A stretch of 64,000 nucleotides of DNA. Origin: Aradus depressus. Lineage: Eukaryota; Arthropoda; Insecta; Hemiptera; Aradidae. The notes below the pieces were generated by a model. It worked only from the letters and a program-made list of their open reading frames with translations. It was not told the DNA's origin and did no database searches. Positions within the stretch are counted from its first letter, which is position 1. Every line of letters begins with the position of its first letter. Of this stretch, positions 1 to 39,400 are shown piece by piece. A program made the position numbers and the translations under genes. The stretch covers positions 20,385,027 to 20,449,026 of the forward strand of contig OY759221.1 of the NCBI GenBank assembly GCA_963662175.1. The letters are read 5' to 3'.

Positions 1-144
1 GATATGATTAAGTCGTCAGGTGGACTTAGCGAACTGAGGTGAAGTCCCCTAGTTATATTTTCCTTCTCATTATAAGGTTTAATCATCATGGTCCCCTCCG
101 CGAAGAAATTTCTCCATCTCCAAGGACAGCTGTAGATGGCCCGC

Positions 145-372
145 TAAGTTAATAATAGAACACAGAGTTGTCCACCCACAAGTTTATTTGGCAGAGTCAG
201 CTTTCAGTCATAATCGACCATCTCCAGTGCTACCTGAATTAACAAAAGTAGAACGCTGTAACAATCTCTACTTTTGTTAAATCAGTTAGCACTGAAGATG
301 GTCCAATGAGACTTGAAGATGGTTTTGTCATATAAACATGTGGGCGGACAACAACTTTGTGTTCTTATATTA
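145..372. mobile_element. Foldback (MITE-like) element
   Basis: The left segment 150-190 (with GAACACAGAGTTGTCC) pairs imperfectly with the right segment 330-370 (with GGACAACAACTTTGTGTTC). A second inner pair follows, GACCATCTCCAGTGCTA against TAGCACTGAAGATGGTC, so most of the interval folds into one long hairpin. No open frame is present. The class is uncertain and no clear target-site duplication was found. Confidence 0.55.
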
Positions 373-739
373 AATTCAGCACGCCCACAACAATCTCCAA
401 AAAATCCTCAAAATGGATTACAGTCGGATAACATACACAATTCCATTAAAATGATTACGAAAAATACATGAAACAATATGTCTTTTCTCTATGTATAATA
501 TAAGTGAAGCATATTTGTGAATGCAGAAATGGCACAAAACTCCAAAAAGGCACCACTTATTTTTCGAATTTGTTGCAATTTTAAGTTATTTTTCAACTGT
601 AAAAATGACCTTCGATTAAAATGTCTCCTACGTATAGCAATTTATTCTTGAGAAATACAAATAAATACAAAAGAAAGGGGTTGAATAAAATAAATGCAAA
701 AGGAAGGGGTAAGAAGAAGGCAGCCATATTACCATGAAG
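373..739. other. Upstream flank of repo, no gene seen
   Basis: AT-rich sequence with short homopolymer runs. I see no open frame, RNA gene or repeat here. Confidence 0.5.
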
Positions 740-905
740 TGGGAGGTGGAGGGGATGGAGAGCTGGCTGTGATTGGCTGGCCGCGCCCCCATTGGCCCCA
801 CCCCAGATCACAGCTCCGCCCTCTCCGTCCTCTAGCTCTCTGCTCTTCACTGTCGGTCGCCTCCTAGCACACTGGACCACTCTTCTTCTACCACAAACTA
901 GCTCG
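740..905 (+). promoter_or_regulatory. GC-rich candidate promoter of repo with paired CCAAT boxes
   Basis: A sharply GC-rich block stands in AT-rich surroundings. Two inverted CCAAT boxes (ATTGG at 772-776 and 791-795) flank a GC/CACCC-type box (CGCGCCCCC, 782-790). A pyrimidine-rich stretch with an initiator-like TTCACTG (847-853) follows, and the first coding exon begins about 300 bases downstream. The CCAAT/GC-box assignment rests on general knowledge of metazoan core promoters; use as the repo promoter is inferred from position. Confidence 0.45.
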
Positions 906-1154
906 ATTGACACTAGTTGGCTGAATTGGTCTTAACTCGGTCCTGCTTAGCGCCTTCCCAATGAATTTGATTAGACCAATTTAGAAATTAATAGCGATCA
1001 ATCAGCCTTCATTCTTTCCTTTTTTTTTTTTTTTTTAACTCTCTTAAAGAGCAACACTAATTATCTTTATTTTTGTGTTTATATTTTGGTCATCCACCCC
1101 ATCCCTCTATATTTTCCGAAGTTACCTGAACCACCTGCCACCGTGGAAGAATAC

Positions 1155-29548
<28,394 letters not shown>

Positions 29549-32047
29549 CAGTCAACTTCGACATCGTGTACGTCATTCATAGCCTGTCGCTTCAGCTAAA
29601 TGGCAAGTTCCAATATTCCTCTGAAACCATTGCTGAATACCAAAAAATTCTGATTAGTCTTTTTTTTATAATTCTGTATGTATATATTTTTGAAAATTAA
29701 GACTAGGATCAGTCTCGCATAGCCGAAAAAAATAATCCTGATGTAAATAATGCCAAAGTATAGAAAAAGAAATTTAATCGTCGATCATTAGCTATAATTG
29801 ACTGATGTTGAAATTTAATTTTTTTTCTTACTCATGGGTACTCAAAATTATAATTATTCCTTTCAGCTATAAAGGGACTAATCCTAGTCTTGAGTTCCAA
29901 ACAATATGTTGAATACTAATTAAAAAACAAATTAAATGGTTGGTTAATGCTGCCTAGATGTGTCTAAGACTGTTAGCTGTGTAGAAGAGCAGCATGTCAG
30001 ACCAAAAGCTTCTATTACCAATGTGCCTCTCTTGGTTCAAAAAGTAAAAAAAAAAAGTTAATTTAAGGCCCTTGCAATATATTTTTTTAAATGTATATAA
30101 ATTATTATATTCTTAAGGGGACATAATGTCCTCAGTGCGAGCTGAGAACCAAATGATATTGAGTGAGTGACCAGTATTGGACTCATGTAGAATTGTTTGA
30201 AGTTTTCATCGATTATTATAATTATTCAAACTTTTTTTCTTAATTGCTTCATTTACTTCAGACATTATTTTTAGCAATACATGGTTCATAGTATGAACTT
30301 CATACAGCATACAGCCTAAACGAAGTATAGGGGAAGTTATGCATTTTTTAACGGAATTTTATGTTTTCCATTTCCAAAATTTTTTTTAAAAAATGTGTAC
30401 CTGTGAATACGATAACTTCCGGTAGAATGAATGTATCATCACGACATTGTATATGTGGGTCCAGAACCCGTTAAGACGACAACTATTGATTTTGCAGCCA
30501 AATCGACCAAAAGGAAGGGGGATTAGGGTTAGGCTCAACACTAAAACTCGAATAACTGCCGTTTTAATAAATGTATCGACATGAAATTTTACATTTGCAC
30601 AAAGGAGAGGGGATCAGAGAATAATGCTTCGACTCCAAATAGCCAAATAACTGCCGTTGTAATGAATGTGTAGATATACAGTGTAAACTCTATTTAGCGA
30701 CATTTAAGGGACTGCGCATTTTATAGCGTTATTTAGAGTTATCGTTAAATGAAGAGAAGAAAAATCAATACATATTACATTACATTTAATAGTATTTTAC
30801 TATTATAATATGTATTTACTAATAAAGTATAAAATTTACAAACAACAAACATTAATATTGATATAAATAACAACGATTATTGCGTATAGTCTGTTCTTCG
30901 TAAGTCTAATATTAAGTTTTAACACAAACAGTCGATTGGTTTTGGAGGAAGTGTGTGGCAGACGTTTTACGTGAAATAGACAAGCTTGAGCCAGCTTCTC
31001 TCGTTATCCGATCGGGCGGAAATTTCACATTGTTCGACCATAGGGAAAATTCTAGGGGTTGAGACCTACAACAATCCGAGTTTGAAAAATATGAGCCCCT
31101 CTTATGGGCACATTACATCTATCACACTTGAAGTTTGGTTGGATATATATGTTTGCAATGTAAATAGTGGGTGATATTTTTTTTATTATAGCAACATTTT
31201 AAAAGTATATGCTTCTTATATAAATATTGTATTTTGCCTTCATATAAATATTTTAATTAACAAGGAAGGCCAAAAGGTCACTGCTTATTTCGATGGTTTC
31301 ATTGCAAAAGTGCTACATTTGACAATTTCATATTCTGCAGTTATTTTTGCAATTATTAGCCAAAGATTCTGTGTGTAAAATATCATACCATTATGTTTAT
31401 AATTTTAGTGCTCTTAGATCCATGTAATGTTCCTATTTTAATGTGCATCGGTTTTGTTATGTAAAAACAAAAAAACAAAAATTTGCTGAAATGTTGATCA
31501 TCTGTGTCTTCGCAGTTTATATTCCAGCTTAGAGCTTTATTACTATAAAAATGTAAATTAGTCTTTTTATAAAACTATTATTAACTAAGTACCTATGTGT
31601 GTGCATAAATTTTAAGAAATATGTGTAAATATAGACGTTATATAATATTGCTTCCTACTTTGGGCATTTTTATAAAACAAATTAGTAGTACATTTGTAAT
31701 TGTGTGTACTACGTATATCTTGATTGCCAGTGCATTCCAAGTGCCTTTATTTTTATGTATAAAAATGTATGTAGATTTTATGTTTCCTCGAAACTATTAT
31801 GTAGCATTTTTAATTATTAAAAAAATAAGTATCCTAAGCATTATTATCTCATAGTTGATTCGTTATTTACCCTTGATTCCTTTTTTGTTAATTTGTTTAT
31901 TATTATTAAATGTTTGCCATTGCAATGTGATTCTTCATTGCTAAAACTGAACTACTTACAAAACAGCTTTCAAACTGGTGGCATGAAGGGGCTATTTTTG
32001 CGACCCACGCAAACTCACAGGTTTTTTTACAATTTAAAAAATAAAGA
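29549..32047. other. repo 3' UTR and intergenic AT-rich DNA
   Basis: No further gene recognised. A possible one-sided terminus of a pogo/Tigger-type element starts at about 30680 (CAGTGTAAACTCTATTTAGC), but I found no matching opposite end. I could not fix the polyadenylation site of repo. Confidence 0.4.
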
Positions 32048-32322
32048 GGGCGCCGGTAGCTCAGTGGTATGCGTGCTTGGCTTCTGAGCTCAAGAACGTG
32101 GGTTCGAAACCCGACCGAGCACGCCGTCCTTCGGATCGTACGTTAAGCGATGGTCCCGAGCCTGTACGATGTCAGGTACTCGTTAAAGACTCCTGCCCTA
32201 GGTGAATAAAAATTTAGGGTAGGGAAAATTTAGGACTCTCACAGTAGAGTCGGGCTCATGTCTACCAGAGTGACGAAAGAGCGCTCTGGTAGTAGGCGAT
32301 AAAGCCCGGGCATGAGTCATAA
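32048..32322 (+). mobile_element. tRNA-derived SINE family A, full-length copy
   Basis: The tRNA-like head has an A box (TAGCTCAGTGG, 32057-32067) and a B box (GGTTCGAAACC, 32101-32111). The body core CGCCGTCCTTCGGAT, TTAAGCGATGGTCCCGAGCC and GTCAGGTACTCGTTAA follows, then TTTAGGACT and GTAGAGTCGGGCTCATGTC, and a tail ending CCCGGGCATGAGTCAT. It is the reference copy for fragments elsewhere and for the core inside satellite C. Confidence 0.8.
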
Positions 32323-32399
32323 AACCTAAACCTTTAATTTACACATGATGTACATTAATAAAATAGTTATAATTTATTCAAATATATAGTTAGTTATCG

Positions 32400-32612
32400 A
32401 TCGCGGGTTCGAAACCTGCCCGAGGCCCTTAGGTTTTTTTATCTGAGAGGTGAAAATACTTTGAGCATGCCGTCCTTCGGATTGGTGGTTAAGCGATGGT
32501 CCCGAGCCTGTGAGATGTCAAGTACTCGTTATATAACCCTACCCTAAGTGAATAAACCTAGGTAGACACAACATTTAGGACTCCCATTGTAGAGTCGGGC
32601 TCATGTCCAGGT
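32400..32612 (+). mobile_element. SINE family A, 5'- and 3'-truncated subfamily copy
   Basis: It begins at the B box (GGGTTCGAAACCTG). It has an extra linker (TTAGG, poly-T, ATCTGAGAGGTGAAAAT) absent from the copy at 32048, then the same core and TAGAGTCGGGCTCATGTCC. The linker marks a second subfamily. Confidence 0.7.
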
Positions 32613-32920
32613 TTTTTTTTTATTGGGGACAAAAGCTTCTAACTACAGGCATGATGCCAGATTACCTGCAGTGAGAAGTCCGGCCCTTCACATTTGTCAG
32701 CGCTTATATACAAGTTCAATAAAGGGAAGATTTTTTTTATTAGCGCTGGACTCTACAAGGGAACAATTTTCAGTACCTAATAAAGAGTTTGAGGATTTTA
32801 AACTGATTATTTCTTGTCATGTTATGAGTAAGCTAATAAACTTCTCATTCATATCGCATTATAGTGCTTTTGCCATCCATTATACTGACCTTGTACCTTG
32901 TTTGATACCCATAGGTAACA

Positions 32921-33717
32921 CCCATTGACCTACTGGCACGGGAGCGTACGCGACACTTCAAAAGGAAACAAGACCCGGTTCAGGTGGAAGAGGTGGTGCA
33001 GCGCTTCGACCGCAGGGGAAACCGGGTCTTCTATCAGAACGCGGGGGCCAGCCCTGGTCCAGCAGAGCCAGAGAGGGCCAGGACAATTAGGGAATGGCAG
33101 GAAGAATGGGACAAGTCCACAAAGGGACGGTGGACCCATCGGCTCATCCCTCGAGTCGAGCCTTGGCTCACCAGGAAGCATGGGGAGGTGAATTACCACC
33201 TCACCCAGGTACTCACGGGACACGGTGGGTTCCGGGGGTACCTCCACAAAATCGGGGCAGCAACAACACCAGACTGCCCCGCGTGCCTTGGTGAGACGGA
33301 GTCGGCGGAGCATGTCCTCCTCAAATGCCCCAGATTTGAGGAGGGAAGGAAAAATCTGGAGTGCAGCATGGGCGCCCCACTGACTGCTACCAGTTACGTG
33401 GAGCTATACTGCGCTCCCAGGAGTCGTGGGATGAAGGCTGCGATTTTGCAGCGCTCATCAAGGGCGGGTTGGCCCTCCAGGAGAGGGCTGACAAGGAACA
33501 GTAGCGGCAATAAAACAGAAGAAGGGGCGTTACCAGCCACCCTTCCTCCCTTCCGCGAAGTAATGACAGACCGTCAGTTCCGCGGAAGGGAATCAGGATC
33601 GGCAAGGAGGGGGTTTTAGTGGGTATGGTGAATCGGCTCGAGTCCCACACTATCCAGGGCTACTTCTCTGGATGTGCGTCACAGCATTTCCCCCTCCAAT
33701 GGAAAAAAATAAAACCT
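32921..33717 (+). mobile_element. 5'-truncated R1-clade LINE with 10-bp target duplications
   Basis: The direct repeat ATAGGTAACA lies at 32911-32920 and 33718-33727. The insert begins in the middle of a coding frame and ends in an A-rich tail, as expected of target-primed reverse transcription with 5' truncation. Its frame has lost the reverse-transcriptase domain. Confidence 0.75.
32924..33619 (+). pseudogene. R1-clade ORF2 C-terminal remnant
   Basis: One open frame starts at the insertion point and ends at TAG 33617-33619. It contains KGRWTHRLIPRVEPWLTRKH, GEVNYHLTQVLTGHGGFRGY, then CPAC...ETESAEHVLLKC, a CCHC-type zinc motif. These segments are characteristic of the C-terminus of R1-clade retrotransposon ORF2. 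The catalytic domains are absent. The frame has no real start codon, so no protein is expected from it as it stands. Confidence 0.75.
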
Positions 33718-33907
33718 ATAGGTAACAAATTATAATAAAGTAGTAAATATACACTACATAAATTTTTCCAGAGTTCCATATTGTGAACATTATTCTCGGG
33801 TTTCGCTAACTGAAAAGATATTATTGTGGATATAGTTTATTGTAGTCACGAATAAGTATATACATATATACTAATAGTACGTATATTCACTCTAGCAATA
33901 GTATATA

Positions 33908-35731
33908 CAGTGGCTCAAAAAAGTATAGGCAATTCTATTTTTGTAGGTTTTAATCTTATAACAAAATAGAGAACAAAACAAAAAGCTTTTTAAAAGAAAA
34001 CATTTATTATGAGAGACTTGAACAATAGTAGTTTAGAAAAAAAAAAACATTGCAACAAATCAATATTGAAAAATGGGGAAAAAACAGCATCAAAAAAGTA
34101 TAGGCAATTCTATTTTTGTAGGTTTTAATCTTATAACAAAATAGAGAACAAAACAAAAAGCTTTTTAAAAGAAAACATTTATTATGAGAAAGACTTGAAC
34201 AATAGTAGTTTAAAAAAAAAAAAAACATTGCAACAAATCAATATTGAAAAATGGGAAAAAACAGCATCAAAAAAGTATAGGCAATTGCGTGAAATACCAA
34301 TTAACTACTTAAATTTTAATTATTATTCCAATTTTAAGCAAAATTAATATTTTTTATGAATCCCTTTGGCTTGTATTATGGCATTAAGCCTTCTGGGCAT
34401 TGAAGAAACTAAATTTTTAGTGGTGTCGGTCGATATCTTTTGCCACTCATCCAGCAGTACTTTTTTGAGCTCATTTTTTGAAGAAATTTTGCTCTTACGG
34501 ATCGCTGATCCCAGGTGACTCCAAAGGTTCTCTATCGGGTACACATCTGGTGACTGGGGAGGAGGTTTGAGTTGACGGGATGCATTATATAGCAACCATT
34601 CTTCAGTTTTTCTGGCCCTATGTTTGGGGTCATTATCTTGCTGAAATATAAATGTTCTCTCTAATCCTAGTTTCACGGCCCTCTCCTTTAAATTATGACG
34701 CAACACATTGATGTAAACATTAGCAGTCATAATAACATCAATACAGGCTAAATTACCCACTCCACTTGCAGCCATAGGCCCCACACCATAACACTTCCAC
34801 CGCCGTGTTTTACCAATGGCCTTAAATTCTTTGTTTGGAATTCTGTATTGGTTTTTCTCCAAACATAACGACGTCCATCGGATCCAAAAATATTAAATTT
34901 AGATTCGTCAGTAAAAATTACTTTATTCCAAAATTCTTCAGTTTGGTTTTTATACTCTTTGGCAAACAGCAAACGTTTCTCCCTATTAGCTTGTGAAATG
35001 AACGGTTTCTTTCCGGCGGCTCTTCCGAAAAATTGCTTTTCATTCAAAACATTTCGTACTGTTTGGACACAGAAAGACTTGTCTACACAATTTGCCACAT
35101 CTAACGCCAAGTCTGGTCCACCTATAAATGGATTTTTTTTACCTTTTTTACGATTTCTCGTGTTTCCCTGACTGTGAATATCCTTGGGCGTCCACTTCGT
35201 CTCCTATTTTCAAGAGACCCAGTGTTTTCAAAATTTTTAATAATCGTTCTCACAGTAAATAAGCTTAATTTTAACTTTTCACCAATCGCTCGATAAGTCA
35301 CCTGGGATCAGCGATCCGTAAGAGCAAAATTTCTTCAAAAAATGAGCTCAAAAAAGTACTGCTGGATGAGTGGCAAAAGATATCGACCGACACCACTAAA
35401 AATTTAGTTTCTTCAATGCCCAGAAGGCTTAATGCCATAATAGAAGCCAAAGGGATGCATACAAAATATTAATTTTGCTTAAAATTGGAATAATAATTAA
35501 AATTGAAGTAGTTAATTGGTATTTCACGCAATTGCCTATACTTTTTTGATGCTGTTTTTTCCCATTTTTCAATATTGATTTGTTGCAATGTTTTTTTTCC
35601 CTAAACTACTATTGTTCAAGTCTTTCTCATAATAAATGTTTTCTTTTAAAAAGCTTTTTGTTTTGTTCTCTATTATGTTATAAGATTAAAACCTACAAAA
35701 ATAGAATTGCCTATACTTTTTTGAGCCACTG
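33908..35731 (-). mobile_element. Tc1 element with IR/DR termini and rearranged ends
   Basis: Flanked by TA (33906-33907 and 35732-35733), with termini CAGTGGCTCAAAAAAGTATA and its inverse. The repeat AAAAAAGTATAGGCAATT occurs at both outer ends and internally, the IR/DR arrangement. On the left it occurs three times (near 33917, 34094 and 34270) because a segment of about 176 bases is duplicated. On the right, 35303-35731 is an inverted copy of the left arm, including the 3' end of the transposase gene. Confidence 0.8.
34344..35303 (-). pseudogene. Broken Tc1 transposase (DD34E)
   Basis: Two overlapping frames (35110-34748 and 34862-34344) hold the catalytic domain. They contain IFTDESKFNIFGSDGRRYVW, FQQDNDPKHRARKTEEW and QSPDVYPIENLWSHLG. 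The second Asp and the Glu are 34 residues apart, the Tc1 spacing. A frameshift lies in the overlap. Upstream, part of the helix-turn-helix region is readable but the start is cut off by the inverted arm at about 35303. No functional enzyme can be made from this copy. Confidence 0.8.
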
Positions 35732-35733
35732 TA

Positions 35734-36156
35734 TTTCTATTCACTATACAAATTTCCAAAATAAATTTTAACAAAAGTATCGATTATGATTGCATATAAG
35801 TAGAATATGTTGATACATTTTCGAATAACTAAATGCATTCATTATTTTAAAACCTGATAAATGTTTAAGAACAATAGCTGATGAGAACTAGATAAAGATT
35901 ATTCAAAATTCCTTCTTAAATATTTGAAGTCAAGTTCTCTTGCTCTTGTTTATGTATCATGTCATACACGGTAATAATCAGAAAAATTAATTTAAAACAA
36001 ATGTATTTATTAATTTATTAGTATAAGTACGTAGGTAAAACTTATGTGTTCACTTGGAAACCAAAAAGTTTTGATATAAAATTGGAATACATAAAAAATA
36101 TCATAGAAGCAGGGGTATTTGTGTTAGATTACCCGCCATAGGCAGCTGATTTGACA
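35734..36156. other. Intergenic, upstream of the RNF168-like gene
   Basis: AT-rich sequence with no recognisable repeat or clear promoter element. Confidence 0.4.
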
Positions 36157-36472
36157 ATGTCCACTGCATGTTGTTCTTTAGCTTCAAGAAAGCTAAAATA
36201 TGAAGAAGTTTTGTGTCCGATTTGTCGTGAAATTTTTATTGAACCAGTTTCATTGCCATGTAAACATGTTATGTGTTTGGAATGTTTGCGAAGAACTTTG
36301 GAAAACAATAGTTTGGTATGCCCTATCTGCAGAACCAGGATTGGTACTTTTATACGCTTAGCAAAAAATTTGAAGAAAATAATTGACGAAAAGTTATGGC
36401 GAATATTGAAGAACGATTTCCCAGTGGAAATTGAAAAGAAGATGAATGGAGAAGAAGATGGAATCGCTAACA
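36157..36472 (+). CDS. RNF168-like exon 1 (RING)
   Basis: ATG at 36157. Encodes the complete RING finger and the following basic segment (FIRLAKNLKKIIDEKLWRI). Donor ACA|GTGAGA, phase 1. Confidence 0.8.
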
Positions 36473-39400
36473 GTGAGAATTATCATTTTTATCATTATTT
36501 TTGTTTTGATTTCTTTATTGATATATATTCAACACAAAAGTGTAACACTTATTATTACACCAATATTGTTTAAAGTTTCATGTGCCTTTTATGAGACTTA
36601 TAATCTACAATAAAATGTTAGTACAGGTTATGGCAGCATATATGCTTAAATGCTAAAGTAAATTACTTAGTTTACCAGCATTGTTTGTACCATTAACTCT
36701 TTTCTTTATATATAAAAAGTGGAAGGGGGATTTCAGAATGATATTAGTGGAGTAGTATTACAAGATTAATTGTAATTGTTATCCGATATCTTTGATACGT
36801 TTTTATCATTTGAGTGTCAAAAAATTGGTGTTAGTGATTTTCACTGCATTTATTTATTTTTTTTCGTTAAGTTGTCTGCAGGAATTAATTGTTTGGATGA
36901 TACGATATGTAATGTAGTTCTATATTCAAAAACTCGGATATTTGAATTTAGGGACAAGAATATAATATTTCTACGGGTTCCATCTCAAATGAAAATTACC
37001 TGTGACAGTACTTATCTTTGTATTTATTTGAAAAACACATTACAAGTAGTGTCACTGAAAAAATAATCACTACTGCATAATGTTATTTATATGATATGTA
37101 CTGAATATTCTTAGTTGATCTACTATCGTTACATCATAAATAATTTTCATGTATTCAAACTACTTTTAATTTTGCGACACTATGATTTTTTTCTCTATAT
37201 TTTGATATCTCAAAATTTGTATCTTGTTATTATAGACTTGTATATGCTTCATTTATCATGTCCGTATTTTTATTCCCACAGAAATATTGTCTGAGCAACA
37301 GTTACCGACTGTAGTCACTAAGAAAGGAGCAATCAAAGAAGAATTTGATGAAATGTTTCACAAATTAAAGATTGAAGAAGAACAAAGTCGTAAAGCAGCT
37401 TTATTTGCTAGTGAAATGTTGGCTAAAAGAATTATGGTAAATATAATATTCTGTAACATACAGATAATACTACAAGTCGTGTTGAGGAATGTAGCTTAGT
37501 TATGTCGCTGATATTAATCATAGATGAACTTAATTAGTCCTTATTATCGAAGTGTAAAATCACGAGATATTTTTCAGCTTTGTAATATGTTGCCTAGATG
37601 TTTTAGTCTAAATTATTATTATTCAATGTGAGAGTGAATTGTGAGAATTATTCCGATAGCAATTCTCGAAAGAAGGCCCATATTATTATTAAGTTCAAAA
37701 TTATGGTATTAATTTAGTGTCTAGATGCATTCTAGGTTTTTTTACACATCACCAACCCAAGATTTTTAGTTATATTAGGCCTTAATGTAATGAGAAATGG
37801 ATATAATTATTTTTAGAGTGTTTTGTTGGTTAAGACTTATTTCAAGATACATGTATCAGTACCCCAAAATAATGGTAGATAAATTAATATTTTAAAATTC
37901 AGTTGTATTATTTAATAACATTAAAGTATATAAAAATAATCAAATATTTAGGAAGAAGATTTGGAAGCGGAGAAGGTACGCAGACGGAAGACGGAGGAAA
38001 TAGCAAAGTCCGATGCGTTGTACGTCAAATCTCTTATTTTGTCCGAAAGTGTAAGTGCTTCTTTAATGTTATTATTATTATTCTTTTTAATTAAGCCTGT
38101 TTAAACTAATGTATCTATTTTGTATTTTTTTAGAGTCAGAAGAATAACTCGTCCACCTCTCAGTGTAGTGATATAAGTGAGTATTAATGTTTTTATATTA
38201 AATATGGAAAAATTTCCAAATAATGAAACATTCATTCGTTCATTATAAACTTTAGTTGTTTCCAAGGAAATATGAAATCTATTATAAAAATATGCAAACT
38301 TTGTTGATGGGGACATATGCACAATAATTAAGGCTTAAGAAAAGAAGAAAACTACGTGGTAATCAATAAAAAAAAAAAAGCAAATGTGTGCTCACGAGAA
38401 TTGATGTGTAAACATCTGCTTTAGTTTCAAAAACTTGCTGTTGTGCACGAATTTTGATTAAAATTTGTTTTATAATGTTACAATACGAAAAGTAGTATAA
38501 GGAATTGAACTTTCAAATTTATTGTTCTTCAATTTTTTTTATACATGAAATTATAGGTTTGTGATAGCTAAAATAAGATATATACAACTGTGATTGTAGT
38601 GTCTCTAAATACCGCGAGAATATAGCGTCGATGGTAGTTTTCGAATTTGTTGAAATGCTTCGATTCTTATTCATTTGTAGATTAAGTTTGTCATTTAAAA
38701 ATGAAATAAGCTGTTCAGTATCTCTTGAAATGGGTAAAAACATCTTATTATTAGTTGTGACAATATGACAAACAAATATATTATTTATTACTCAAAAACA
38801 GTTGCGCGCGTAACCGTCCGACACACACGCATGCACATCAACGAGACTTACGGTCTGACATAGCCCCTACCGAGAGCTAAGATGTTTACATATGAAAAAA
38901 TTATAATGACTGGCCTATTTCTAAGAAAATTCGTACCAAATTTTAGTCATACACGTACAAACACTACAACTTCATCTAGCACAAAACCCTCCCCAACACC
39001 GTAAGTGGAAGTGGTCTCGATGCTCCTCCATCAGACCTATAACGTAACTTAAACATCCTAAATTAAAACTAAGATTTAATTCATATTTAAGAGACAACAT
39101 GTTTTTGAGATTTACCTGTCAATACACTTTTTCTACCGATGTAAAGTAGGCTAATTAGTTGTTTTTTTTAAATTCCAGATGACACTTCTTCTTCGTCATC
39201 GCATGGCCGTGACTCAATATCTGACGAACTGAGGCACTTCACACCTATTTGTATCGCACCTAAAACACCTCCAAAACGACTCCCAAGTGAGTTTGATACA
39301 ACTTACATATTTATGAAGAGTTTTCAATAGAATTTATTTGTGAAACTATGGCACCATATGCTAGAACAATGACGACAATGTTATTATTTTTATAATATTA

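Noticed and set aside
593..913. 106-codon minus-strand frame across the GC-rich block
   Set aside because: Composition artefact of the GC-rich promoter; low-complexity product with no family resemblance.
30680..30760. Complete pogo/Tigger element
   Set aside because: Only one terminus-like sequence was found; no opposite end, TA pair or transposase frame nearby.
32057..32130. Functional tRNA gene
   Set aside because: A and B boxes are present, but a full cloverleaf does not close and the sequence continues into the SINE body; the same head recurs at other SINE copies.
32930..33313. 127-codon minus-strand frame opposite the R1-clade remnant
   Set aside because: Shadow frame; the plus strand carries the recognised LINE motifs.
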